A stretch of DNA of 64,000 nucleotides. Source: Neodidymelliopsis sp. IMI 364377. Taxonomy: Eukaryota; Ascomycota; Dothideomycetes; Pleosporales; Didymellaceae. How positions within the stretch are numbered: position 1 is the stretch's first letter; every line of letters starts with the position of its first letter. Under the pieces are notes generated by a model that worked only from the letters and a program-made list of their open reading frames with translations, was not told the DNA's origin and did no database searches. The DNA lies in contig JAPEUT010000023.1 of the NCBI GenBank assembly GCA_027946375.1, positions 1-64,000 on the forward strand, written 5' to 3'. The translations under genes and the position numbers were made by a program. Positions 1 to 10,805 of the stretch are shown here, piece by piece.

Positions 1-140
1 GGGTAGATGGGGGATGAGGGTCGCACGTAGGGGTAGGATCCTGGGATGTGGATGGGAAGGTGGGATTTAGGGGTGCAGAGGAAGATGATGCTTAGGGTGA
101 GGAAGAAGGCGGCGGCGATTAGGACGGGTTTGCTGCGCAT
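1..140 (-). CDS. N-terminus of an unknown membrane-anchored protein (partial, runs off left edge)
   Basis: An open frame starts at the ATG complementary to 138-140 and stays open to the window edge (46 codons plus 2 bases). The first residues are MRSKPVLIAAAFFLTLSI followed by a few more hydrophobic residues, then a proline- and serine-rich stretch. A short basic start followed by about 18 hydrophobic residues is a signal peptide or signal anchor, as in type II Golgi enzymes. No catalytic domain lies inside the window, so the function is unknown. The upstream 490 bp to the next gene would hold its promoter. Being cut by the edge, it may have introns that cannot be seen. Confidence 0.65.
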   Translation of the reverse strand, partial: MRSKPVLIAAAFFLTLSIIFLCTPKSHLPIHIPGSYPYVRPSSPIY

Positions 141-633
141 AGTTGGTGGGTGGTGGCGGTGGTTGTGTTTGGGGGGGTTTTTTTTTTTGGGTACGGGATC
201 GGTTTTGTCTTTCACGAAGGCAGATGCCCTTTAGGAAGAACACAAAACCTTCTTATAGGGTTTGAGTAGGGTTGAGTAGTGTTGATAGCATCAATTTGCC
301 CTTCTTTAGAATAAGCGCTCTGCAGTAAAGTGTCGCCGGATATGAGTCCGAAGTCTGTGCGCTTCCCCTGAATAGGCACGCCCCATCATTTTGTTTGGGT
401 ACGAGGGCATATCTGATAGTCTAGGTGCTGGATGACGCGGAGGCTGAAGGTGTGGGTTATTCCCGTTAGATGTATGGTTTCGCAAATAATGGACTTGGCA
501 ACTCTTTCGTGTACATATCTTCTGCTTTATCTCAGCACTCCTCATAATATGCGATCCACGAGCTTTCGCTAGCTCACTCGATCCGATGCTGCTGATATAT
601 ATTACACCACTACAATCCGTGGTCTACTTCTCA
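141..633. other. Intergenic, 5' flank of the edge gene and 3' flank of the golgin gene
   Basis: No convincing coding frame. It should hold the promoter of the leftward edge gene and the 3' UTR of the golgin gene. A T-rich run near 178-188 lies just upstream of the edge gene's ATG. Confidence 0.5.
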
Positions 634-2694
634 CTAATTCCCCCCACTCCCAGCTTTCGGTGGCGGACTCACAGTGCTTCCCCTTCGACTCGCATCCTTT
701 CCCTCAGCCGCCTCTCTCTCCAAGAAGTCCTGCCACAACTCTGCCAGCGACTCCTTGTTGCTTGAGCTGCTGGCCATCAGCATTGGGTCGGACATGGAGT
801 TGAGTGAAGGTGTGCTGGGTGTACGGCGGAATGGCGACATGGGTACTCGCAGGCCACCCGAGTTTGAGGACGTGCCTGGGCGAGCAAGTCCTGCCTGTTC
901 TTTTTGTTCTGGTGTGGCGTTAGTAGGGTGCATTTATAGTAGGAAATACAAATGATAGCGTACCGTCTGTCCAACCCAGTAACATCGAGATGAGCTGCAG
1001 GGCTTCGAACTTCTTTGGATCTGAGCGGTCGATGGCCAAGAAATGTAAGAAGTAGTTTGTGATGATCTGTCGATCGACGTTGTCCTCTGGTCGGCCCTTC
1101 TTCAGAATCCGTAATGCTTTGGTGAGGTGCTCGTTCAGCGTGACCGCTTCGTGCCGTAGTTTGCCAATCAGCAGATTCTTCTCTTTCACTTCTTTCTCAA
1201 ATGGCAGAGCCCTCTCTAGCTCTTTTTGTGTTGATTCGACTGAAGCCTTGGCTGCTTTCGATGCTTCTTCTGCGGTCTGGACCTGTTTCCGGAGGTCGTT
1301 GATCTGGGATTCGTATGTCTCCACTGACTTCTTGAGTTCCGATCTTCGCACTGTTGATGTAAGCTTTGATTATACAGAATGCTGTGAGCAGACTCACGGT
1401 TCTGCACCTCCTGCAGCGCTTTTTGGAGACCCTCGACAGCTTGGTTGTTTTGATCTCTATCTCTTGCAGCACGCTCAAACTCGTCTTTGAGGTTCTCAAG
1501 CTGTTCTTTCAGCTCCCCTTCCTTCTCGGACAAGCTTTCCCGAAGAGAACGCTCATTCATGGCCAACACTTCCCAATCCTGCATTGCTTGTTTTGCGTTG
1601 TCGAATTCTTCTCGTGCATATGCCTCGCGCGAGATCAGCTCGTCGCGTTCCTTTATCCAGTTTTGCTGCGAGAGATTCGATCTGCTGCGCAAGTTGTTGA
1701 CCTCTGTCGCTTGGGCCTCATTTTCCTGTCGCAGTTTCGCTAGCTCCTCATTAAGACTATTATTGTTCTCTTGAAGTTCGCGATTCTGGTCTTGCAGTTC
1801 CGAGACTTGAGCATCGTACTCCTCAATCCTGGCCTGGCATGTGTCAGTAAGATCCGTTTCCCTACTAGCTCATCTGAATAAGTACGCACCGCATCGGCCT
1901 TCATTCGATTACCCAGACTCGTCTTGATGGTGTTTACTCTCCCCAGTAGATTCTTGTACTGCGTCTCAAAGTGCTCCTTTCCTTCGTTGGCTTCCTCGAG
2001 CTCCTCTCTCAGACTCTGAACCTCCTCTTCGTGCTTCGACTGCGCACCGTCCGTAGCTTGCCCTGCATGCTGGCTTTGTATGCTTTCTAAACTTTTCCTC
2101 AGCTCTGTGACCTCTTGGCGCAATGCATCTCGCTCTTTCGCTATCGCATCGAGTCGCGCTGTGGTTTCTGTATCCGATGGTGGAGAGGGCGACATATGTG
2201 GCGAGCGCGAGCGCGAGAAGCCGAGGGCGACTGCAGAAGCTATGCTGTGTTGGTGTGTGCCATTCGTTGAGGCCATTGTAGGGGAGAGTGGCTGCTCTTC
2301 GTCCTCGACGTCGTCTGCGTCTCGGTCGATTGTTTGCGCTGCCGCGGGTTTCTGCAGTTGATTTATCAGCTTGGCGTGTCGCTCTGTTGCGCAATTCGAT
2401 ATGCGTACAGTGTTCTCATCTTCCTCGTCTGCATCCTCATCTTGCTCTGCCTCGGTCTTGTCGTGGTTGCCATTCGCTTGAGCGCCCTCATCGACCTTAT
2501 TCACTCCTTGGCTGCCACCCTTCTTCTTGTTCTTCTTCTTTTTCGACTTGGAGGTGACTCCTACAAGTACATAGTCAGCATCGTGTACTACATGTTCCTA
2601 CCCCGCTAACACCGCGCGTCTTGGTGTACTTTTGGCGGCTTCGAGACCACCTACCACTCTGATTTACAGGGTCTGATGTCGCCGGCGCAGACAT
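634..2694 (-). CDS. IMH1: GRIP-domain golgin (IMH1-like), 602 aa, five exons
   Basis: Exons are 2694-2655, 2560-1890, 1833-1398, 1350-964 and 908-634 (1809 nt). All four introns are GT-AG and keep one frame. The protein starts MSAPATSDPVNQSG, continues with a lysine-rich patch and an acidic disordered N-terminus, then a long coiled coil (about residues 130-440, heptad-like E/K/L/Q). A GRIP domain follows at about 465-513, with the hallmark DRQIITNYFLHF and FEALQLISMLLGW segments, then a serine/proline-rich tail. GRIP domains bind Arl1-GTP at the trans-Golgi and tether vesicles arriving from endosomes; this is family knowledge. The first exon is short (40 nt) and was chosen because it supplies a good ATG and a GTAGGT donor; without it the frame has no ATG before residue 30. 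The last intron splits the end of the GRIP domain. Identification is firm at family level; orthology to yeast Imh1 is inferred. Confidence 0.9.
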
Positions 2695-3474
2695 CTCTGT
2701 TAGCTACAATGCGACTGAATGCATGCACAACTGGGAATTGTTACAAGGCCAAAAGCATAGACAGCGGGCAAGGGAGCATCTATCGATATGTTGACTTGGC
2801 GCGTCGTGTCCCCATGGAACGTTTGTTTCGGGAACTGCGCAAGCACGTCACTAGCCACGGCACGAGCCACTTGTATCGTCTACAACCCCGAGACTGCCGT
2901 TGATCGTCTTGGTAGCTATATTTATAGATCTGAATAGTGTGGATACGTCAAAGAGAGCAACGGTCCGTTCTGATGTCAAAGAGAGCCCGGCCTACTGTCT
3001 TGGAGTTTAGACTATTGACGAGCACTGTCATGAACGCATGATGAACAACAAAAGTTGCGGGGTACAACCGTCTCTCGAGCTATTTGCCTCTTGAAAACAT
3101 ACTTCACTTCTTTTCTTGATGTCGATCCGATTGCTGTGATCAGACCATGAAATACTACAATCCAATGTTGTACTCGGCAGTGGTTGTCATTTATGCTTCT
3201 CTCGGCTTCCGCCTCTTTAGGCTGTCCTACATCTCGAACAGGCTTGGTCAGCAAAGGTCGCTGCAGGAGACAAAGGCATGATTTGACCTCCTAGTGAGTA
3301 CTTCTTGGAAGGTAATAGCCATGTCCCTAATTACAAAATTAGGCGAGGCCTTGCAGGTCGATGGATATCAAGGGGTAGCGAAAGAGCGTACAGGGCACCT
3401 GTCCATAGCTATATATTGACTACAATCGATCACTCTTCCATCGATCACATCTCTTCCCAACTCAAAGTTGGATA
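2695..3474. other. Intergenic between golgin gene and tRNA-Asp
   Basis: Only short, unlike-protein frames are seen on both strands. It holds the golgin promoter. I see no repeat or RNA gene here. Confidence 0.5.
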
Positions 3475-3560
3475 TCTTCGATAGTATAGTGGTCAGTATT
3501 TCTGCTTGTCATCCTCAAGACAGCTCGCAGGAGGCCGGGGTTCGATTCCCCGTCGGAGAG
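3475..3560 (+). tRNA. tRNA-Asp (GTC) with a 14-nt intron
   Basis: The acceptor stem pairs 3475-3481 (TCTTCGA) with 3553-3559 (TCGGAGA), with one T-G pair, and G3560 is the discriminator. The D-arm is GTAT-loop-GTAT. The anticodon stem is TCTGC/GCAGG, the anticodon GTC is at 3508-3510, and the T-arm CGGGG-TTCGATT-CCCCG is perfect, giving an intact B box. A 14-nt intron (3512-3525) follows A37, the canonical place for tRNA endonuclease splicing. Removing it leaves a 72-nt tRNA body. T4 and T5 runs follow at 3570-3573 and 3578-3582. Confidence 0.92.
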
Positions 3561-3569
3561 ATTCGATCC

Positions 3570-3582
3570 TTTTGCTCTTTTT
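3570..3582 (+). terminator. Pol III terminator of tRNA-Asp
   Basis: TTTT at 3570-3573 and TTTTT at 3578-3582, 10-20 bp after the discriminator base, fit RNA polymerase III termination. Confidence 0.7.
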
Positions 3583-3821
3583 GCTCCTCGAATGTTGTCA
3601 AGATCATGCCATGTGTATCGTTTGGTTGTCTCACGTAGCCTGGCTGCAATAGCTCAACTTATCATCCTGGTTTACTCTTGCAATGTCTCACGTGCAACCA
3701 TAACGTGCAATGGTGTTTGCAAGATTGGAGTAGCTCTTCTGTACGTCGCAAGCAGAAAGCCTGTAGGCTCGCACTCATCACTCCTGGAATAGTTAGGGGC
3801 CGTACATGCGCCGATTATTTG

Positions 3822-3872
3822 CTTAGTACTTGCCCAGTATTTGTTCAGTACTTCCTTAGTACTTGCCCAGTA
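3822..3872. repeat. 18-bp direct repeat, two copies with a 33-bp period
   Basis: The 18-mer CTTAGTACTTGCCCAGTA occurs at 3822-3839 and again at 3855-3872. The 15-bp spacer contains a related, diverged TCAGTACTT unit, so the array looks like an old tandem duplication. No coding role is apparent. Confidence 0.8.
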
Positions 3873-4117
3873 CAAGTGATAGGTGATCTCTTCAGTTTGT
3901 CCAAAGTTTTACGTGTTGTAGCAGACTAATCTGTGGTATAATTGATTGCAAATGCATCAGAGCGCCAGTGGTATGCTTGCCAACTATAATACAACAACGT
4001 CCCTTTCCGTCCGTATGTAGCGCCTGTGTTGTACATTTCCTGCTCTCCTGCTTTCCTCGTCGTCTCTACGCGCAGCTGCCCCTCGCACAACTGGAACAGC
4101 GCCTTCTTCAGCATCCT

Positions 4118-4746
4118 TTACTTTCGGCTGTCAGCATCCCTCTTCAGATCAGACTTCTTGAAAGTCCAGCCGGTGTGCCGCATGATCTGCTCCTCCTTCT
4201 CTATTCTAGGATCTACCTCCATCGATCGGTTCTTCTGCGCGTACTGGCGCTTCTCGCGTGCCAACTGCTTGCTCTGCTTCTCGGTAGGCCGCCTGATGGA
4301 CCAGTTGAGCTGGCGAAAGATGTTGGTCTTGATGGCTGCAACGAACGTCAGCTTCAGCTTCAGATTCAGGCTACGTTCTAGAGGTTGCACGTACCGTCAA
4401 CGCAGTACGGGCAGAGGATGTGGGCACGCTTTGTCCGCCCACATGCCGAGCACTTGTTCAGTGATGTGATGTCCTGGATTCCCTTGCCGGCCATGAACCG
4501 TGTGCGCTTCTTCATGTACGACGTCTTCTTCTTCGGCACCGCCTTGAGGAGGCCGTCCCAGATGTCGCCCAGCGAGGGCAGCGATGGCAGCGATAGCGAG
4601 GGTATGGCGAGCGCGGCAAAGCGCGTGGACTGTGCGAGGCGCTGCAGGAACGGCAGGTTCAGGACGGGGCGGAGGGGGCCATTGATGCCACTGAGGCCAG
4701 GCATCAGCGTCTGCCACAGCGGGGGCAGCGGTCGGGCGAGCGCCAT
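4118..4746 (-). CDS. MRPL32: Mitochondrial ribosomal protein bL32m
   Basis: Exons 4746-4395 and 4335-4118 give 189 aa, close to the about 183 aa of yeast Mrpl32. After an 80-residue mitochondrial-type presequence (rich in R, L, S, P, few acids) the bacterial L32 core begins VPKKKTSYMKKRTRFMAGK. It is followed by CSACGRTKRAHILCPYC, the two CxxC pairs of the L32 zinc site. The basic C-terminal half follows the intron. L32 precursors are matured by the mitochondrial m-AAA protease, which gates ribosome assembly; this is family knowledge. The start at 4746 is preferred over in-frame upstream starts because it gives a compact presequence. The gene is divergent from CDC10 across a 339-bp shared promoter. 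Confidence 0.94.
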
Positions 4747-5085
4747 GGTGAGGATGTGCGGTGGGGTGGACGGTGCGGGCTCGGGACACCCTCGATGGGC
4801 TTGGGCTGGTGATGGTGATGGAGAATAAAATGCACCCCAGCCCAGCGCCCGAGCTTCGGTCCGCACTTACCATGGCGGTCACTAGCGCGCTTTCGCTTGC
4901 CCCTTTCCCTGCGCCTGCAACTCCGCGAGAAAGTCGCCAGCGCAACGTGCCTGACTGTTTACTCCTGCACCACTGCACTCCTGCACTCCTGCACCCACTG
5001 CAACACCACTCCGCCGTGCCCGCTCCCTCACCACACGCCGCCCCATCCACCGCCAGCCCTGCCCCCGAGGCCCACCTCACCCGCA
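4747..5085. promoter_or_regulatory. Bidirectional promoter region, MRPL32 / CDC10
   Basis: The two start codons face away from each other across 339 bp, so both promoters and 5' UTRs must sit here. The right half is C-rich with CTGCACC-type micro-repeats (about 4965-5010). No clear TATA box is seen, as expected for housekeeping genes. Confidence 0.6.
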
Positions 5086-6271
5086 ATGGCTGCCGCACTC
5101 CCGCAGTCCATCTTCCCGGACAGCTATGTCGGTTTCGACAGCATCACCAAGCAGATTGAGAAGAAGTCGGTCAAGCGGGGGTTCCAGTTCAACGTCATCT
5201 GCGTTGGTGAGCTCCATCCCGCCCTGCCCTGCGTGCCTGTGCAGCCAGCTAATGCGTCGTCCATCAGGCCAGACGGGTCTTGGCAAGTCGACCCTGATCA
5301 ACACCATCTTCGCGTCCCACCTCATCGACAGCAAGGGCCGCTTCCACCCCGACGACGAGCCCCGCACAACCACGACCATCCACCCGGTCTCGCACACAAT
5401 CGAGGAGAACGGCGTGCGTCTGCGCCTCAACATTGTCGACACCCCCGGCTACGGTGACCTGATCAACAACGAGCGCTGCTGGGACCCCATTGTCAAGTAC
5501 ATCAAGGACCAGCACAGTGCCTACCTGCGCAAGGAGCTTACAGCCCAGCGCGAGAGGTACCTCCAGGACACGCGTATCCACTGCTGCTTGTTCTTCATCC
5601 AGCCCTCGGGCCACGCCCTGAAGCCCATTGACATTGTCGTCTTGAAGAAGCTTAGCGAGTTTGTCAATGTCGTGCCTGTCATTGCCAAGGCCGACAGCCT
5701 GACCCTGGAGGAGCGTGCTGCCTTCAAGGAGAGGATAAAGGCCGAGTTCCAGTTCCACAACCTGCGCATGTACCCCTACGACAACGAGGAGGACGACCAG
5801 GACGAGATTGCCCACAAGAACCAGATCAAGGTGCGCAATGCCTATCTGCCTAGAAAACGGTAGCAAAGACCTGACTAACACGCAACAGGACCTCATTCCC
5901 TTCGCCGTTATTGGCTCCGAGAAGACAGTCGTCGTCAATGGACAGAACGTCCGCGGTCGTCAGACCAAGTGGGGTGTCATCAACGGTATGCTGACGATCC
6001 TCATTTCACCAATGTTCGTCGCTAACACTCCACAGTTGAGGACGAGAACCACTGCGAGTTCGTCTACCTGCGCAACTTCCTCACCCGTACCCACCTCCAG
6101 GATCTCATCGAGACCACCGCCCAGATCCACTACGAGTCTTTCCGCGCCAAGCAGCTGCTTGCCCTCAAGGAGAGCTCCGCCGTCGGTGGCCACTCATCTC
6201 GCCCCATCTCACCATCTGCCGACCGTGAGCTTAGCAGGAACAGCCAGCGCATGACCATGAACGGCTACTAG
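5086..6271 (+). CDS. CDC10: Septin of the Cdc10 group, 338 aa
   Basis: Exons 5086-5206, 5268-5830, 5889-5985 and 6036-6271. The protein opens with DSYVGFDSITKQIEKK, the lipid-binding/NC-interface segment typical of Cdc10. It carries the P-loop GQTGLGKS (41-48, split by intron 1), the switch motif DTPGYGD, the G4 motif AKAD and the septin-unique element ending in HLQDLIETTAQIHYE. There is no C-terminal coiled coil, which separates Cdc10-type septins from Cdc3, Cdc11 and Cdc12. Septins polymerise into hetero-octamers at septa, hyphal branches and infection structures. Length and architecture match A. nidulans AspD-type proteins. The last residues before the stop (SQRMTMNGY) look like the usual fungal C-terminus. 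Confidence 0.95.
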
Positions 6272-6795
6272 GAGATGCCGAATCACAGCCGCGTTGACAG
6301 CCTCCCAGGGATGAAGGGTGGCCCACTACCCCCACGCATGGAAAGGCCTGCGCCAATTATCGATGTCTAGTGGAGAGGGTGAGACACAGCGCAGAATGTG
6401 CATGTCCGGGAGTTTTCGACATGTTTTGATACCAGTGCATCGCTTAGCACCAAAACCCGGGGGAGCAGCTAGCAGCATATGTTCACCAGACTTCACTTTA
6501 CACTTTTTTCTCAATATCCTTTTTAGTTTCGATGAGCTTCTTGGCTTCTTTGATCTCTTATGTCATAGCACGGTGTAGTGGTTGGCTTGGGCCTGGGTTT
6601 AACTGGTTAATACCCTGGCTCCCTCGGGATAGTGTAGTGAAGAAAGTAATACACCAAGATGGCGCTTTCGATTTAGTTGTACTTGCTTGTCCTGCCAACA
6701 AGCGGTGATGATGACTTTGGTGCCTGCTGAATACAAGTCCCTTCTCTCAGGACATACGTTGGACCACGTGCGAGTGTCAAGTGTCAAGCTTGTAC
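6272..6795. other. Convergent 3' region between CDC10 and LTO1
   Basis: The two genes run toward each other. Only short, non-protein-like frames are present. It should contain both 3' UTRs and polyadenylation signals. Confidence 0.5.
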
Positions 6796-7404
6796 TCAAC
6801 CAATCAATCTCGACCCCACAAAATCCTCCATACTGTCATCCCCTTTCTTGCCTCCCCTCTTCGCTTCACCCTCCAACCTTACGTTTCTTCCTTTTGCAGG
6901 TCCTGGCGAACCATCTGGCGATCTCGAATCTGTGCTTGCTGCAGTGGTAGGGAGACTCTCTCCAACAATTCGCTCAACGACCTTTGCTTTTGCTCCTGCA
7001 CGCTTGAACCGGTCGTCAAAGTCTGCAACGTCTGCCTCGGTGTTGGAGGTCGAGAAGGTGAGGGGGTCCGTTAGGTGATAGAGTAATGACACGTTTGATT
7101 GGAGCCGCGTTGAGCTATTTCCAAGGGGTGGTAGAGGCTTTTCTGTCTTAGCCTCAAGCTCCAAACTCGATGAGACTGCAGGCTTAGGTTGGACTGATTG
7201 ACTTCGACTCCCCCATACAGCGCCCCGGCCGTGAAGCTCGCCCAAAGCAGAAAATTTCTCGAAGCCTTTTTCGAGTCCGAAGATGCGGCCTTCGATGCGA
7301 CCGGCTCGGGCGCCGTCTGCTACTCCTTGGTCGTGGGCTGTGGTGTAGAGTGTGTCTTCAAGGGTAAGGAGGTCGTCGAAGGGGTCGGTGGTTTGAGGGG
7401 CCAT
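6796..7404 (-). CDS. LTO1: LTO1 homologue (Yae1-family deca-GX3 protein), 202 aa
   Basis: A single exon from the ATG at 7404. Residues 5-70 contain DPFDDLLTLEDTLY and then the repeated GxxxG pattern (GVADGARAGRIEGRIFGLEKG), the deca-GX3 signature of Lto1/ORAOV1. Yae1-Lto1 is an adaptor that recruits the cytosolic iron-sulfur assembly machinery to the ABC protein Rli1 (ABCE1), needed for ribosome recycling; this is known for yeast and human. The second half is low complexity, longer than in yeast (about 161 aa). The frame remains open upstream to another start at 7503, but the ATG at 7404 sits right before the conserved block and is preferred. Confidence 0.85.
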   Translation of the reverse strand: MAPQTTDPFDDLLTLEDTLYTTAHDQGVADGARAGRIEGRIFGLEKGFEKFSALGELHGRGAVWGSRSQSVQPKPAVSSSLELEAKTEKPLPPLGNSSTRLQSNVSLLYHLTDPLTFSTSNTEADVADFDDRFKRAGAKAKVVERIVGESLPTTAASTDSRSPDGSPGPAKGRNVRLEGEAKRGGKKGDDSMEDFVGSRLIG

Positions 7405-8114
7405 GTTTGTTGTTGTGTATTTACGGCGTTTAACTATGTTTCCAGGATATGGTTGTTGGACTTTTGCCTCTAAGATGCCCCAGAGTTGAGGTCTGCTTTG
7501 CACGCCTCTTCTTTACAGGAATGCTTGTTGGTATTTAGATGCTGCAGTCTGTGACTATGCAAACAATTGATATTGTTTTATCCCAACTGAACTTCGTTCT
7601 ATTGGTTTGTTTCGTCTTCCAGTATTATTGGTGTTCTTGAAATGTGAAATGAACACTTCAAGATTTTCTGGGTGAAAGATCGAGTCAACCTAGCTGACGA
7701 ATCAAGGACATCTACGCAAACCACTGCTGAGTGTTGCAGATACTGTGTAAAATCACTATATATATATCAATCCGCTTACTCATGTAAGGTTTATTTGTCC
7801 CTTTCGCAAGGACATGTCTCGCGAATCCGAATTGACGTGATGTGGCGCAGGTGGCTGGTGCTCCGTTCGGCGGGGTCTAGAGGGGCATCGCCGCCGGTCT
7901 CGTGCGAACGTTGGAGCTTTCTTGAGTCACTTCAAAACCACATAACAGAATAGGGTTACATAGACCCATTGAGCTGCAGTATTGGATTCCAGTGTAGATC
8001 CTCTTCAAAAACATACTAGAGATTACAGAATAGGTAAGCTTAAAGACTCCTCAACTCACACTTACTTCCACACCACGCAAGGATCCAGCTGATATAATTT
8101 GTAGAAGCAGTCCC
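7405..8114. promoter_or_regulatory. Divergent promoter region, LTO1 / MES1
   Basis: 710 bp between opposite-facing start codons. No gene-like frame is present. It should hold both promoters; a TATATATA-like stretch is seen near 7758-7766, but far from either start. Confidence 0.45.
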
Positions 8115-10129
8115 ATGAGCGAAACAAAGAAGATTGTCCTCCCCGTCGAGGGCGAGCGCAATGTACTCATCACGAGTGCTTTGCCCTACGTCAACAACGT
8201 CCCTCATCTAGGCAACATCATCGGCAGTGTTCTGTCTGCCGATGTGTTCGCTCGTTTCTCTCGCGCGCGAGGCTACAACACACTCTACGTGTGCGGAACC
8301 GACGAGTACGGCACAGCGACCGAGACAAAGGCGATTGAGGAGAAGGTCACACCACAGCAACTCTGCGACAAGTACTACGCGCTTCACTCGGAAGTCTACA
8401 AGTGGTTCAACATCAGCTTCGACCACTTCGGCCGCACGCCAACACAGCAGCAAACCGACATTGCGCAGGACATCTTCAAGAAGCTGCACCAGAACGGGTA
8501 TCTTGAGGAGCAGACCACAACACAGCCGTACTGCGAGACACACAAGAGCTTCCTTGCGGACCGATTTGTCGAGGGAACTTGCCCGCTGTGCAACTACGAT
8601 GACGCCCGAGGTGACCAGTGCGACAAGTGCGGTCATCTGCTCGATCCTCTCGAGCTGAAGAACCCTCGCTGCAAGCTCGATGGAGCAACACCTGTCCCGC
8701 GCGAGACGAAGCACGTATATCTCTGCTTAGACAAGCTGCAGCCACTGGAAGAGGAGTGGTTCAAGAAGTCGAGCACAGAGGGCAACTGGAGCTCCAACGG
8801 TGTTCAGATCACAGCATCGTGGCTTAAGGAGGGTCTGCGCGCACGTGGTATCACTCGTGACTTGAAGTGGGGTACTGCTGTGCCTCTTGAGGTAGGATAG
8901 CCAGGACGGGAGGGTTCCAGGATGCTGACAAGTGAACAGGGCTACGAGGACAAGGTCATGTACGTGTGGTTCGACGCCTGCATCGGTTACGTCTCGATCA
9001 CAGCAACATACACAGACGAGTGGGAGAAGTGGTGGAAGAACCCCGACAACGTCAAGCTCTACCAATTCATGGGCAAGGACAATGTGCCCTTCCACACCGT
9101 CGTCTTCCCCTGCTCGCAGATTGGTACCAAGGACAACTGGACCATGCTCAACACCATCTCCACAACCGAATACCTGAACTACGAGAAGGGCAAGTTCTCC
9201 AAGTCAAGAAATATTGGTGTCTTTGGCAACAACGCAAAGGAGACTGGCATTCCGTCCGACGTCTGGCGTTACTACCTGCTTTCGCATAGACCGGAAACCG
9301 GCGACTCGGAGTTTGAGTGGGACAGCTTCATTGCTGGAAACAACAACGAACTGCTGAAGAACCTCGGCAACTTCGTCAACCGCGTTATCAAGTTTGTCAA
9401 CTCCAAGATCTACGACTCGGTCGTGCCCGATTACACAAAGTACGAGGACGACTACTTTGTCGAGCACAAGAAGAAGGTCAACGAGCTGCTGAAGAAGTAT
9501 ATCGAAGAGCTCGAGGATGTCAAGATCCGTGCAGCACTAAGCACAGCGTTGCACCTGTCCAGCTTGGGCAACCAGTTGCTGCAGGACAACAGACTCGATA
9601 ACAACCTTGCCACAACCGAGCCTGAGCGCTGCGCTGCGGTTGTTGGCCTTGCTTTGAGCCACATTCATCTTCTGGCTAGCTTGATCGAGCCGTACATGTG
9701 AGTTGACATGACCCTAGATTCGCAAGAAATACTCGTACTGATACAATGCACAGGCCCGATACAACAAAGAACATCCTCAACCAGCTCAACGCCGAGTTCC
9801 TCATTATCCCTGACAACTGGGAAGCGAAGTCTCTCCCCATCTCCCACAAGATCGGTAAGGCCGCATACCTATTTTCCCAGATCAAGCCCGAGAAGGAGCA
9901 AGAGTGGCGCGAGCAGTTCGGTGGTGAGGAGGCACGTAAGGCGAAGGAGGAGAAAGCCAAGAAGGCTGCCGCCAAGAAAGCCGAAAAGGAGAGGAAGAAG
10001 GCAAAGAAGGCTGCTGGCAAGGCTGAGGGTGTCGAGGCTGCTGAGAAGGGCAAGGATGGACCTGCGGACAAGACTGCCGAAGAGGCCATCTCGAGTGGTG
10101 TTGAGCAGGTTACCCTCCAAACATCGTAG
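8115..10129 (+). CDS. MES1: Cytosolic methionyl-tRNA synthetase, 636 aa
   Basis: Exons 8115-8891, 8940-9697 and 9754-10129. The class I HIGH motif appears as HLGN (31-34, in PYVNNVPHLGN) and the KMSKS loop as KFSKS (344-348). Between them lies the zinc-knuckle insertion with CPLC and CDKC pairs. The anticodon-binding helical domain follows, ending at about residue 550. The C-terminus is a lysine/alanine-rich helix (about 585-615), probably a tRNA-binding tail. Unlike yeast Mes1 (751 aa) there is no N-terminal GST-like domain for binding Arc1. That shorter form is, as far as I recall, common in filamentous fungi. The enzyme charges initiator and elongator tRNA-Met with methionine. Confidence 0.95.
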
Positions 10130-10805
10130 AGATATGTTTGCAATCCATGTAGCTTGAAAGGTCGAGCGGTGCTGTATTTGAAGTCGGCAGGTGTTGAAGG
10201 TTTGCATGGCGAAGGTGCCGGTGTTGGCAAGGATTGTTCAGATGGAGCAGGTTGGCGCTCTATATGGAAGAGGTTATGCGCATTGTCCAAACACAAATTC
10301 AACAATCTTCACAGCAGCCTCTTGGTCATACCACTTTACGACGATTTCAGCCAAAGGCCGTGACTGTCTTTTCAGCATGAGATGGTCAGTGAACAGTTTT
10401 ATCATACAGTTGCTGGACGTACGCTGCATTCACAACCCTAGGACAATCCTAGACGGCGGCCAAGATGGGAACACCACAGTTACTCTCCATCTCGGCCACA
10501 ACTAATATGCGGTACAAGGGCTTGTGCATACTTTTCAATCTCCGTACATGCTGTGGTGGATCGACAATTGAGGCTGAACCATCACGGCAACTAACTCGGT
10601 TCCCCACACTCGGCTTCGGCTTCTGCAGTATGACAGCACGACAGCAACTTTCAGGAACAGACCATGCCAGTAAGAACCTTGCATCGAACAAGCTTTAATA
10701 CAAGACTAGGTACACGGAACTCGTACGAAAAGGACTCTATTGTCGTTTCCCGCGAAACTCCAATTCTCTTTCAAAGCTACAATCTCACAACTACACACCA
10801 ACAAA
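10130..10805. other. Intergenic between MES1 and the FAD monooxygenase gene
   Basis: No supported gene. A longer frame upstream of the monooxygenase ATG has no protein-like character. Confidence 0.5.

Larger units (their letters stand above)
3561..4117. other. Intergenic between tRNA-Asp and MRPL32
   Basis: No supported gene. It contains the pol III terminator, the 18-bp direct repeat at 3822-3872 and the 3' flank of MRPL32. Confidence 0.5.

Noticed and set aside
4397..5098. Long minus-strand frame across MRPL32 and its promoter
   Set aside because: It overlaps MRPL32 in another frame and lacks any recognisable domain; explained by high GC.
5264..5938. Long antisense frame opposite CDC10
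   Set aside because: It mirrors the codon bias of the septin exons and has low-complexity leucine/valine content; a shadow of the real gene.
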